Both the position numbers and the translations under genes were made by a program. Shown in pieces: positions 1 through 7,449 of a stretch of 64,000 nt of DNA (the first letter of the stretch is position 1; each line of letters begins with the position of its first letter). The notes under the pieces were generated by a model. That model was not told the DNA's origin, did not search any database, and saw nothing but the letters and a program-made list of their open reading frames with translations. The DNA lies in NCBI RefSeq assembly GCF_005771675.1, contig NZ_VAJM01000010.1:1-64000 (forward strand), read 5' to 3'. The DNA is from Hymenobacter jeollabukensis. Lineage in GTDB: Bacteria; Bacteroidota; Bacteroidia; Cytophagales; Hymenobacteraceae.

Positions 1-167
1 GCCACGCGGCGTGGATTCTTTGGGCCAACGTGACGCTCTGCCTCAACCGACTACCTTAATTCCCCAACAGGCTCTTACTAAGCACCGCCGCCATAGCCCA
101 GCAGCCCACCAAGCCCGCCGACCTGCGCGGCTACCTCGATATAGCCGCCCTACCGGGCCGCAAGTTT

Positions 168-911
168 GTGGTGGAATCGGAAGGCTCCCGCTACAAAGTG
201 CCACGGCGTACGGTGCTGGTGAATGTGAGCATGAGCCTGGCCGAGCTGCGCGACCAATACGGCGTGACCAGCCGTCTGCCGGTGCGCTACGACCGGGACT
301 CGCTGTTGCTGGTGTTTGCCGCCGTTGAAGGTGATTCCCCCCGAATGTTGTGGCAAGATTACGATGGGGCCCCTCTGCTCGACCCCAAGGCGTTTCTGGC
401 TAACTGTGTGGCCCGGCTTGATTTTTACAAGCATCAAGGCCACCCTCAGTACAACGACATCACGCGCTATACCAGCATCAAGCCGGTACTGACTTTGGGA
501 GGCCAGCGGCAAACCTTCACCGGGGCGCCTCTAACTGAATCATTTTTGGTATTGCCCGTGCCAGACCTGCTTTTTGGGCAAGCCGACAACGTGACCATCA
601 ACACCCTGGCCCCGGCTCTTGCCTCAGCACAACTTGATCAAGCAGTAGAAGCAGCTAGGCTCCTTTTCAACATAAACGATGGAATGTTCACGAGTGTGAT
701 GGCCTCCAAGCTGTTATTGGCGCGGCGGCAGAAGAGCCTCTATTACTATTGGACCTACCCCCCCGGTCTAATGGATGGTCCTAATTGGATGAATGGGGCA
801 GAAACATTCGTCTACCGGCCGGGTGTGGGCATTCTAACTGGAACATATAGCAGCTACACCGAGGTTGAAGGCCATGACTTTAAAGTCACCCGCCTGCGGC
901 GGCTCAAGTAA
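168..911 (+). CDS. Hypothetical exported protein, start codon uncertain
   Basis: Encodes about 247 residues that I do not recognise. The first usable start in this frame is GTG at 168, but coding-like sequence continues upstream in the same frame to a stop at 57-59, and the segment around 72-104 reads LLLSTAAIAQQ, which looks like the end of a signal peptide. There is no ATG/GTG/TTG in that stretch, so the true N-terminus is missing, starts in another frame (frameshift or sequencing error), or the gene is broken. The body is a mix of strand and helix with aromatic residues near the C-terminus (YYYWTYPPG, residues about 192-200), consistent with a secreted or periplasmic protein. It stands alone; a weak hairpin follows the stop. 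Function unknown. Confidence 0.6.
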   Translation: MVESEGSRYKVPRRTVLVNVSMSLAELRDQYGVTSRLPVRYDRDSLLLVFAAVEGDSPRMLWQDYDGAPLLDPKAFLANCVARLDFYKHQGHPQYNDITRYTSIKPVLTLGGQRQTFTGAPLTESFLVLPVPDLLFGQADNVTINTLAPALASAQLDQAVEAARLLFNINDGMFTSVMASKLLLARRQKSLYYYWTYPPGLMDGPNWMNGAETFVYRPGVGILTGTYSSYTEVEGHDFKVTRLRRLK

Positions 912-931
912 CGCAGGCTACGGCGGCAGCG

Positions 932-955
932 GGCTGCTCGTCAGGGCGAGTAGCC
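932..955 (+). terminator. Weak hairpin after first gene
   Basis: GGCTGCTCG and CGAGTAGCC pair (9 bp with one G-T wobble) around a short loop, 20 nt after the stop at 911. There is no T-run, so intrinsic termination is only possible, not shown. Confidence 0.3.
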
Positions 956-996
956 TGCTGCTCGTTTGTAAGGGCCGGTCCGTCGCATACGTGACT

Positions 997-1220
997 CTTG
1001 TCCGGACAAGCATGGCGTTGCTCAGTGACAAATGACTTCTTGTCCGGACAAGACAGCCTTTGCTCGTTGACAAATGGGCTCTTGTCCCGACAAGCGTGTC
1101 TTTGCTCAGTAGCAACGGGTGTCTTGTCGCGACAAGAGTGCCGTTGCTCGTTAGCAATTGGGTTCTTGTCCCGACAAGAAGGCTTCTGCTCGTGAACAAC
1201 TGCTGTCTTGTCCGGACAAG
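997..1220. repeat. Phased array of six 14-bp palindromes, exact 42-bp period
   Basis: Palindromes of form CTTGTCNNGACAAG begin at 997, 1039, 1081, 1123, 1165 and 1207, always 42 bp apart. The arms CTTGTC and GACAAG are identical in all six; only the central two bases vary (CG, CG, CC, GC, CC, CG). Halfway between, about 21 bp from each palindrome centre, lies a weaker dyad such as TTGCTCAGTAGCAA or TTGCTCGTTAGCAA (first five units); the 7-bp connectors on each side are variable. The dyads therefore repeat every 21 bp, two helical turns, and lie on one face of B-DNA. Conservation sits on the dyads and not on codon positions, which argues for a DNA- or RNA-level role, although 42 bp is also 14 codons so several frames stay open. 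It ends about 110 bp before the gene at 1329. It is not a CRISPR: units are too short and the intervals are related to each other. Confidence 0.9.
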
Positions 1221-1273
1221 AAGCCTATTGCACCGAAAAAGCTAATAAATCAGCGGGTTAGCTTGCTATTATC

Positions 1274-1297
1274 TGCCGATAATCCTATATATCGGCA
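1274..1297. promoter_or_regulatory. 8-bp-arm inverted repeat upstream of 1329 gene
   Basis: TGCCGATA (1274-1281) and TATCGGCA (1290-1297) form perfect arms around an 8-nt AT-rich loop, 31 bp before the ATG at 1329. It may be an operator or leader hairpin; the sequence alone does not decide. Confidence 0.4.
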
Positions 1298-1328
1298 ACC
1301 AATAACCATAACCCCAATTCTGCTTACC

Positions 1329-2063
1329 ATGATCAGTCACTTCCTCAACAATCCTTTCGCCAACTCGCAGCTGAGCCACCGCCGCTTCGCCCAGTACGCC
1401 CAGGTGCACCTGGAGCGCCTGCGGGCCAAAGACGCCCAGGACGCCCTGCTCGAACCCACCGAAACCGCGCTGAAAGCCCTACAGGAGGCCGTCAAGGCCA
1501 ACGCCACTTCCAAGGCCAAGGGCCAGGGCAAGCGCCTGAGCAACGACGCGGCCATGAAGAACCTGCTCAAGTTCATCTCCCGCAAAGCCGGCGTCATCGC
1601 CGATACCTTCAGCCAGGACGGCGCCGTGCGTGGCGAGGACACCCCCGGCTACCGCGCCTTCTACCCCCAGGGCGTGACCGAGTACCGCCGCGCCGGCAAG
1701 GACGGCCTCGAAACCCTGGCCGCCCGCTTCGCCAACGTGGCCGACGAGCATGCCGCCACCGTAGGCGCCAAGCTGGCCAAGGACGTGCGCGCCCTTCTCC
1801 AAGACGTGGCCGACTCGCGCCAGAGCCAGCTGCTGGAAAGCGGCACTACCAAGGACAGCAGCACCCAGGGCCAGCAGGAGCGCGTGGCCCTGGCCGAGCA
1901 GCTGTTCGTGAACCTGCTCACCCTGCTGCTGCGCCACAAAGCCCACCCCGAAGCCGCCGGCGACTATTTCAACCAGGGCCTGCTGGGCGCCCGCACCCAC
2001 GCCACCGCCGCCGAAAAGCAAGCCGCCGCCCTGCCCGGCGTGCCCGCCCTCGCTGTGAATTGA
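1329..2063 (+). CDS. Helical protein of unknown function downstream of palindrome array
   Basis: A 244-residue protein I do not recognise. The ATG at 1329 is chosen because upstream sequence in this frame runs into the palindrome array. No signal peptide or membrane segment is visible. Composition is Ala/Leu/Lys/Glu/Gln-rich and predicted almost entirely alpha-helical: N-terminal segment NPFANSQLSHRRFAQYAQ, helices about 20-75, a Gly/Pro-containing link about 95-115 (DTPGYRAFYPQG), helices about 118-210, and a conserved-looking DYFNQGLLG near 217. Lys/Arg-rich stretches (residues 55-70) could contact nucleic acid, but there is no recognisable DNA-binding fold. Its only close neighbour is the phased palindrome array, which suggests either regulation by the array or a functional pairing with it. 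Function unknown. Confidence 0.8.
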   Translation: MISHFLNNPFANSQLSHRRFAQYAQVHLERLRAKDAQDALLEPTETALKALQEAVKANATSKAKGQGKRLSNDAAMKNLLKFISRKAGVIADTFSQDGAVRGEDTPGYRAFYPQGVTEYRRAGKDGLETLAARFANVADEHAATVGAKLAKDVRALLQDVADSRQSQLLESGTTKDSSTQGQQERVALAEQLFVNLLTLLLRHKAHPEAAGDYFNQGLLGARTHATAAEKQAAALPGVPALAVN

Positions 2064-2082
2064 TATTCGTAGGAATAGCAAT

Positions 2083-2218
2083 AACAGAACGTCATTCCGA
2101 GCGAAGCCGAGGAATCTCGCGTGCTGATGTCCAATAGCATATTTCTCGTTGAACGAGAAGTTTACTATCTGGCTAAACACGAGAGATTCCTCGACAAGCT
2201 CGGAATGACGTTCTGTTT
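2083..2218. repeat. Inverted-repeat element, family A
   Basis: Left end AACAGAACGTCATTCCGAGC and right end GCTCGGAATGACGTTCTGTT are complementary; the arms continue through GAGGAATCTCGCGTG against CACGAGAGATTCCTC with a few mismatches. The about 135-bp palindromic unit carries no gene. Similar units occur at 5242, 6846, 7970 and 45413. Confidence 0.8.
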
Positions 2219-2244
2219 ATACTATAGCCGTTGTAGCGACTCCG

Positions 2245-2862
2245 TTACCACCGCCAGGTGCGCGCCACGCGGGGCTTGTTCGGGCTGCCGATGCCCTTGG
2301 TCAGCTCGCGCTGCTTCAGGGCCCAGCGGAACGGGTGGCCGCTGCGCAGGGCGCGGATGGCCAGCTCGGCGCAGGCCACGGCGTCGGAGAGGCTGTCGTG
2401 GTGATTCAGGGTGAGGCCGAAGTGCGCAGCCAGATTGTTGAGGCGGTAGGAATCCAGGCCGGGGTGGCTGGCGCGCATCAGCTTCACCGAGCACAGGCTG
2501 TGGAAATCGGGCACCGGCACGGCGTAGGCGCGCAGGGAGTGTTCGAGCACGCTCACGTCGAAGGGCGCGTTGTGGGCCACCACCAGCTGCCCCTCGATGA
2601 AGGGGTGCAGCACCGGCCACAGCTCGGGCAGGGGCGCGGCCGTGAGCACCTGCTGCAGCGAAATGCCGTGCACGCGCTGATTCATGGGCGCCATGCGCAG
2701 CTCCACCGGCCGGATCAGGTATTGGTGGGTATCCACGATCTGGCCGCCCTGCACCCGCACCAAGCCGATGGAACAGGCGCTGTCGCGCCGCTCGGTGGCC
2801 GTTTCGAAGTCGATGGCGGTGAAGTTGACCTCGTGCAGGTCCTGGAGGATGCGTTGCGGCAT
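2245..2862 (-). CDS. 3'-5' exonuclease, DnaQ/DEDDh family
   Basis: A 205-residue DEDDh exonuclease related to DNA polymerase III epsilon, removing nucleotides from 3' ends in a divalent-metal reaction. Exo I is visible as FTAIDFETA (Asp18, Glu20), Exo II as HNAPFD (Asp102) and Exo III as HDSLSDA (His155, Asp160), so all five catalytic residues are present. The length fits the stand-alone Bacteroidota exonucleases of this family; there is no extra BRCT or GIY-YIG domain. The C-terminal 25 residues are basic. Whether it proofreads for PolC-type polymerase or acts in repair or RNA trimming cannot be told from sequence. It is transcribed alone, between a family A and a family D repeat element. 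On the coding strand TACCTTGC (revcomp of 2885-2892) resembles a -7 box. Confidence 0.85.
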   Translation of the reverse strand: MPQRILQDLHEVNFTAIDFETATERRDSACSIGLVRVQGGQIVDTHQYLIRPVELRMAPMNQRVHGISLQQVLTAAPLPELWPVLHPFIEGQLVVAHNAPFDVSVLEHSLRAYAVPVPDFHSLCSVKLMRASHPGLDSYRLNNLAAHFGLTLNHHDSLSDAVACAELAIRALRSGHPFRWALKQRELTKGIGSPNKPRVARTWRW

Positions 2863-2911
2863 GGCGGGCAGGGGCTAAAGACCCGCAAGGTACGACGCCG
2901 CAAGGCAGGGC

Positions 2912-3054
2912 TGTAGCGCGAACGTTCAGTTCGCGTATTCCGGAACGACCCGCAACGGGTGCCGTGACAGGTTCGCGTATTCCGGAACGACCAGCACCGC
3001 CGGCGCCGGCAACGACGCCCGCTCCGGGCTGCGCGAACTAATAGTTTGCGCTAC
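2912..3054. repeat. Inverted-repeat element, family D, with 42-bp-spaced direct repeats
   Basis: The ends GTAGCGCGAAC (from about 2912) and GTTTGCGCTAC (to 3054) are inverted copies with one mismatch. Inside, the string GTTCGCGTATTCCGGAACGA occurs twice, at 2929 and 2971, exactly 42 bp apart. The right end touches the stop of the TPR gene at 3056. No gene inside. Confidence 0.65.
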
Positions 3055-3055
3055 C

Positions 3056-4333
3056 TTACTTTTTCAGCTTGTGCGTCTTCAGGTAGGCCTTGGCCTCCTT
3101 CTGGTTGGCCGATTTGTTGTCGGCAATGTCGGCCACTTCGGTGTAATAGCGGCGGGCTTCCTTGATGTCACCAGCCTTATCGGCCATGCGGGCCAGGTTG
3201 AGGTTGGCGTAGAGGTAGAAACCGCCGCGGGTGTCCTCGGTGCTTTCCGAAAACACGATGCAGCGCTGGTAGTAGTCCTTGGCCTTGGCCTGGTCCTTAT
3301 ACTTATTCTGCATCAGCCAGCCCAGGAAATAGGTGGCGTAGCGCCCGCTGATGCCCTCGTAGCCGGGCATGCCGCGGTTGATTTTGTCGAGGATTTCGCG
3401 GCTCACCCGCTCGCACTCCTTGAACTCGCCCTCGTTGAAGCTCAGCAGGGCGTAGAAGCGCTGGAAGTAGCCGTTGTCGGGGTATTTGCCCGCCAGGTTG
3501 CGCGCAATGGGCATGGCCTGCACCGGGTTGCCTTCCTCGTTGTTGAGGATGCGCATCAGGAATACCTTGGCCTCGGGGCCCACGTACACGCCGTTGTCGG
3601 CTACGTTGCGCAGCTGCTGCAGGCCCTTCTGCTTGTCGCCCTTGGGGAAGAGCAGCAGCACCGGCTTGAGCAGCGGGTAGTTGTCGGGAATCCAGACGGC
3701 GTAGTAGTTGAACAGCGCCTGCCCGAACAGGAACTCGGGGCTCAGGCCGTTGGCTTCCTGGCTTAGCTCCAGGTACTTCAGGGCCCGCCGGGCGCTGACG
3801 GTGGCCTTGGGCCAGCTGCCGCGCTCGGCCTGCAGGCGGCCGGCAAAGCCGTAGGCGGCGGAGAGGAAAAAGCAGGCTTCGTAATTCTTGCTGTCCTTCT
3901 CGTACAGGGCTTCGGCCTTGGCAATGGTCGTGTCCATGTAGGCGTAGAAGGGCTTGTCGTACAGCTTGGTCTGCACGTTGGTCGGCACGATTTTCCACCA
4001 GGTGCTCAGGCCCATCAGGAAGTAGGGCATGGGGTGGTTGGGGTAGCGCCGCCGCAGCGAGCGAAATTGCCGCTCGGCCTTGTCATACTTGAAGTTGTAG
4101 AGGTTCTGCACGGCCCCGTCCAGCTCAGTGGCAATGTCCTGGTTGAGCAGCAGCCAGCCCTTGGTATCCACCGCACCGGGCGCCACGTCGACGTTGTCGA
4201 GGGTCACGTCGCGGATGGGTTTGGGAGTGCGGGTGGTATCAGGCGTTTGGGCCTGCGCGCCGCCGGCTAGCAGCCACAAACCGAGCAGCAGCCCGATGCA
4301 GTTGCCGGGGAAAAGGCGACGGAGACGGTTCAT
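3056..4333 (-). CDS. Secreted tetratricopeptide-repeat protein
   Basis: 425 residues from the ATG at 4333, chosen because it gives a classic signal peptide (basic MNRLRR, hydrophobic LLLGLWLLAGG, AQAQ cleavage region). The mature part is helical repeats: an A-F-Y-K-D-AE-QF pattern at about 65-100 (NFKYDKAERQFRSLRRRYP), then further TPR-like pairs through 375, ending with a repeat around YYTEVADIADNKS. It probably sits in the periplasm or on the outer membrane as a protein-binding scaffold; no catalytic motif is present. It is the sort of TPR protein common in Bacteroidota, and partner and role are unknown. Monocistronic: more than 300 bp separate it from the membrane protein gene upstream. 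The interval 4334-4662 holds its leader and nothing else I can identify. Confidence 0.8.
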   Translation of the reverse strand: MNRLRRLFPGNCIGLLLGLWLLAGGAQAQTPDTTRTPKPIRDVTLDNVDVAPGAVDTKGWLLLNQDIATELDGAVQNLYNFKYDKAERQFRSLRRRYPNHPMPYFLMGLSTWWKIVPTNVQTKLYDKPFYAYMDTTIAKAEALYEKDSKNYEACFFLSAAYGFAGRLQAERGSWPKATVSARRALKYLELSQEANGLSPEFLFGQALFNYYAVWIPDNYPLLKPVLLLFPKGDKQKGLQQLRNVADNGVYVGPEAKVFLMRILNNEEGNPVQAMPIARNLAGKYPDNGYFQRFYALLSFNEGEFKECERVSREILDKINRGMPGYEGISGRYATYFLGWLMQNKYKDQAKAKDYYQRCIVFSESTEDTRGGFYLYANLNLARMADKAGDIKEARRYYTEVADIADNKSANQKEAKAYLKTHKLKK

Positions 4334-4662
4334 CAGGTTCAAAATAGGATTCTGCCGGCGGGTAATGACTGTTCTCGTACGTAAAGCTACGCGTTCAGGT
4401 GCAGTTCGGCGCAGGCGAATTTGCAGCGGGCCGCCGAGCGGCGGCCCGCCGGCCCACACCCCCAAGGGGCCAAACGGCATCAATGCCAGCGGGTAGCCTC
4501 TGATTGCTGTCCATAAGCTTGCTCGCGGGGGCGAAGTTTCGATTCAGACTTATTCAAGCCCGGTGGCAAGGATAAGTTATTAGTAATATGTGGTTTACTG
4601 GTCCTGTTTTTTGTACTTCCTGTCGTTGAGCACGGCTGCCGATTGGGTTGATTACGGGCTAC

Positions 4663-5214
4663 TTATGGATGCGCCAGCCGGTCGGCGGCCAGCTCGCCCA
4701 CGCGCTCCAGCGGCTTGCCGGTAAACTGCGCAATCTGCTCCGCCACGGCCAGATCCTTGCCCTTGGCCAGCCCTTCGCCGATGACCAGCCGCCCGCGGGC
4801 GGGCGCGGCCACGTAGAGCAGGTAGCCGCAGAAATGGTCCTCCGTATCGTGCACGGCCTCCAGCACCACCCGGCTGATGTCGTCGAAGGAGCAGAACGGG
4901 GCCTCGTCGTTGCGGCGCACCACGCCGTGGCTGCGGTCGAAGATGATCCGGTCGCGGGTGAGCAGCTGCCGGCGCAGGCGGCGCAGCAGGCCGGCCAGCA
5001 GCACCAGCACCACCGCGCCCAGGCCCACGGCCCCGAGGCTGAGGTAGTCGGGCGCGGGCTCGCGCAGCAGCGTCACGAACTCGACCAGCAGGCAAGCGGC
5101 GGCCAGCAGCAGGGCTAGGCCCAGCCACAGCATGTCGCGCCGCAGGGACTTCTTGGTGCGCCCGATGGCCAGCACCGATTCCGGCCCGGCCAGCACTTTG
5201 AGGCGACGAATCAT
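4663..5214 (-). CDS. Small two-TM membrane protein, unknown function
   Basis: 183 residues. The N-terminus is basic and cytoplasmic (MIRRLKVLAGPESVLAIGRTKK), followed by two hydrophobic segments at about 29-48 and 57-78, then a soluble C-terminal domain of about 100 residues. That domain begins RQLLTRDRIIFDRSHGVVRRNDEAPFCSF, a strand-rich pattern reminiscent of bacterial PH-like domains that follow paired TM helices, but I cannot assign a family with certainty. It is flanked by non-coding sequence on one side and a family A element on the other, so it is transcribed alone. Function unknown. Confidence 0.7.
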   Translation of the reverse strand: MIRRLKVLAGPESVLAIGRTKKSLRRDMLWLGLALLLAAACLLVEFVTLLREPAPDYLSLGAVGLGAVVLVLLAGLLRRLRRQLLTRDRIIFDRSHGVVRRNDEAPFCSFDDISRVVLEAVHDTEDHFCGYLLYVAAPARGRLVIGEGLAKGKDLAVAEQIAQFTGKPLERVGELAADRLAHP

Positions 5215-5241
5215 GGGGAGGAATTATTGAGTACCATTAAG

Positions 5242-5354
5242 AACGTCATGCCGAGCGCAGCCGAGGCATCTCGCGTGCTGACGCCCGATAGTAAATTCTG
5301 TTCAACGAGCAGATTACTATCGAGCAAGATGTCTCGGCTGCGCTCGACATGACG
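5242..5354. repeat. Inverted-repeat element, family A
   Basis: CGTCATGCCGAGCGCAGCCG at the left pairs with CGGCTGCGCTCGACATGACG at the right (one mismatch); arms continue through GAGGCATCTCGC against GCAAGATGTCTC. It fills the gap between the membrane protein gene and the 3' end of the DUF6986 gene. Confidence 0.8.
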
Positions 5355-5375
5355 AATAGGAATTCCTGCTGTACT

Positions 5376-6812
5376 CTAGGCCGGCTGCTGGCGGCGGCCC
5401 TGCAGGATGCGGTAGAACGAGCGGGACTGAATTTCCTCGGTGGTCAGGCCGGTAGCCAGCACTTCCTCCTCGGTGATGGCGCCGCAGTTGAGGGCGCGCA
5501 GGAAGAAGTTGAGCAAGCCCTGCCCGGTGGCCGCGTCGTCGAAAATGTCGCCGGTGAGGGTACTGATGGCGGCGCGCTCCACGAAGGTTTTCAGGCGGTG
5601 CAGCGCATCCGAGTAGCTGCTCAGGAAGAAGGTGTAAGTGGCCGCGTAGCGCATCGGCAGCTGGGCCGGGTTCAGGTCCCAGCCCTGGTAGAGTCCGTTG
5701 ATGAGCGAGTGAGTGGTGTGCGCGAAGCCCTGTCGCCAGGCGTTGTGCACTGATTCGCGGTTTTCGCGCAACTGCTCGTAGGTCAGCGCCTCCCCGCGGT
5801 GGGGGCCGATGGGCATCACGTTGGTGGCCCCGTCGGAGAGGAAGATGCCGGTGCCGCCCAGCGCCACCTTGGTCATGTGGTGGGCAAAGTCGCAGACGGG
5901 GTGAGCCATGGTCTGGTAGCGCGCCGTGATGCCGGCCGAGGCCGTGTAGTCGTAGGTGCCGAAGTGGGCGGCAATGCAGCGGCCCTCGCTGGCGCGGATG
6001 ATGCGCATCAGCGGGTTGCGGCCCTCCTCGTCCATGATGATCTGGGTGGCCTCGACCATCGTTTCCATACGCAGGGTGCCGGCGGGCAGGCCGTTGGCTT
6101 GCTCCAGCAGCTCAAACAGGCGCACCATGGTGGTCATCTGCTCGGGGATGGTCACCTTGGGCAGCATCACCACGAAGTTCGGGGGCAGCTGCCCGCCGGT
6201 TTCCTGTAGCAGCGTGGTCAGGAAGATGTCGAGGGTGCGCACGCCGCGCTGCTTCAGGTCCTCGGTGAAGGGCTTGATGCGGATGCCGATAAAGGGCGAC
6301 ACGGTGAGCTGCTGCATGCCCTTGGCCAGCTCCTTGGCGGCCTGCACGGCGGTGGCGTCCTCTTCGTCGTCGGGGCGGTTGCCGAAGCCGTCCTCGAAGT
6401 CGATGCGGAAGTCTTCGACGGCCTCGGTCCGCAGCTTGCGCAACACTTTGTTGTAGACCGAATACGCCAGCCAGGCGTGCTCCTTTTTGCGTTCCGCCTC
6501 GCTCATCGCGTCGAGGCGGGCGGTGAGGTCGGCCACCTCGGCGGCCAGGGTGGGCAGGTGCTCGTGACCTTCGAGGCGCAGCACCCGGGCCAGCTCGACG
6601 AAGTTGGGCGCGTAGGTCTGCAGGCTGTTGAGGGCAATGTCGCCCATGCGCTGGCAGGTGTCGGCCTTGAAGAGGTTGGCCCCGCCGTAGACGGTGTGCA
6701 CCGGCTGCCGGTCGGGCCGGTCGCCGGGGTAGGTGCGCTGAAATTTCAGGTTGGCGGTGCCAAGCTGCTCCAGCAGCTGGTTTTTATCGGATTCGGGCAG
6801 GCTGAGGTGCAT
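5376..6812 (-). CDS. DUF6986 aldolase-like protein (HpcH/HpaI superfamily)
   Basis: 478 residues, last gene of the urate/allantoin cluster. The sequence resembles the DUF6986 family, TIM-barrel proteins related to HpcH/HpaI aldolases, citrate lyase beta and malate-synthase-like C-C lyases. Visible features are RQPVHTVYGGA near residue 35-46, FRIDFEDGFG near 139 (acidic metal-binding segment), GIRIKPF near 176, VVMLPKVTIPEQM near 216, and the acid-rich METMVEATQ near 250. The reaction is not established for this family. Position next to purine-ring degradation genes suggests it acts on the C2 product (ureidoglycolate or glyoxylate), for example condensing or cleaving glyoxylate; this is inference. 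It is separated from uraH by a family A repeat, so co-transcription is likely but not certain. Confidence 0.75.
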   Translation of the reverse strand: MHLSLPESDKNQLLEQLGTANLKFQRTYPGDRPDRQPVHTVYGGANLFKADTCQRMGDIALNSLQTYAPNFVELARVLRLEGHEHLPTLAAEVADLTARLDAMSEAERKKEHAWLAYSVYNKVLRKLRTEAVEDFRIDFEDGFGNRPDDEEDATAVQAAKELAKGMQQLTVSPFIGIRIKPFTEDLKQRGVRTLDIFLTTLLQETGGQLPPNFVVMLPKVTIPEQMTTMVRLFELLEQANGLPAGTLRMETMVEATQIIMDEEGRNPLMRIIRASEGRCIAAHFGTYDYTASAGITARYQTMAHPVCDFAHHMTKVALGGTGIFLSDGATNVMPIGPHRGEALTYEQLRENRESVHNAWRQGFAHTTHSLINGLYQGWDLNPAQLPMRYAATYTFFLSSYSDALHRLKTFVERAAISTLTGDIFDDAATGQGLLNFFLRALNCGAITEEEVLATGLTTEEIQSRSFYRILQGRRQQPA

Positions 6813-6845
6813 GTGGGAAGGAGCTGGGAATTAGGCAAAACTGCC

Positions 6846-6974
6846 CGTCATGTCGAGCGAAGTCGAGACATCTCGCGCGCTAACATCTGATAGTAATCAA
6901 CTCAACGAGATGAATGCTATTCGGCGAGATTCTTCGACTCTGCTTGATGCGCAGAATGCTCTGAATGACGTTCT
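6846..6974. repeat. Inverted-repeat element, family A (asymmetric subtype)
   Basis: Left end CGTCATGTCGAGCGAAGTCG; right end CTGAATGACGTTC preceded by CTTGATGCGCAGAATGCT. The right part matches the element at 7970-8101 better than it matches its own left arm, so these two form a subtype. Confidence 0.7.
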
Positions 6975-7007
6975 TTTTGCGCTGTATGACGGGCGAAAGA
7001 ACTTGAA

Positions 7008-7349
7008 TCAGCTGCCGCGGTAGGTGCTGTAGCCGTAGGCATTCAGCAGCAGCGGCACGTGGTAGTGCGAGGCGTCGGAGACGGTGAAGACGATTTCGAC
7101 GTAGGGGTAGAAGGTCGTGGCGTTGGTGCGCTCGAAGTACTCCTGGGTGAAGAATTTCAGCTTGTAGGGGCCCACCGGCAGGCGCATGGTGGGGGAGAGC
7201 AGGTCCGGAACGCGGCCATCCTGGTTGGTCACGCCGCGGGTCATTTCCAGCCACCCGTCGCCGGGCAGCGGGGTGTAGAGCACCACCGTCACGTCGGCGG
7301 CGGGGCGGCCCTTGGTGGTATCGAGAATGTGGGTGGTAAGCTGACTCAT
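7008..7349 (-). CDS. uraH: 5-Hydroxyisourate hydrolase
   Basis: 113 residues of the transthyretin-related family. The enzyme opens 5-hydroxyisourate, the product of urate oxidation, to 2-oxo-4-hydroxy-4-carboxy-5-ureidoimidazoline (OHCU). The two family signatures are present: N-terminal LTTHILDTTKGRPA with catalytic His7, and the C-terminal tetrapeptide YRGS that forms the tunnel of the tetramer; HYHVPLLLN supplies a second active-site histidine. There is no signal peptide, so it is cytoplasmic. It lies between uraD and the DUF6986 gene, in the order expected for a urate pathway operon. The 89-bp gap to uraD is filled by a heptad-built repeat. Confidence 0.95.
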   Translation of the reverse strand: MSQLTTHILDTTKGRPAADVTVVLYTPLPGDGWLEMTRGVTNQDGRVPDLLSPTMRLPVGPYKLKFFTQEYFERTNATTFYPYVEIVFTVSDASHYHVPLLLNAYGYSTYRGS

Positions 7350-7449
7350 GTTTGGTGCTTGGTGCTTAGTGCCTGGTGCTTAGTGTTTGGTGAGTAGAGT
7401 GCTGGCAGCAGAACGACCTAAGCACTACGCACCAGATACTAGGCACTAA
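7350..7449. repeat. Heptad-built inverted repeat spanning uraH start and uraD stop
   Basis: Starting next to the uraH ATG the sequence runs in 7-bp steps (TTGGTGC, TTGGTGC, TTAGTGC, CTGGTGC, TTAGTGT, TTGGTGA), and the other end, around CTAAGCACTACGCACCAG and TAGGCACTAAG, is its complement. The right arm includes the uraD stop codon (7439-7441) and the last sense codons, so the repeat has written the end of that gene. Confidence 0.75.

Noticed and set aside
918-1199. Minus-strand repeat peptide of 93 codons in the palindrome array
   Set aside because: Variation follows dyad symmetry, not codon position; kept as a question in the findings but not annotated as a gene.
997-1220. CRISPR array
   Set aside because: Unit of 42 bp is too short, the intervals are related to each other and not unique spacers, and no cas gene is present.
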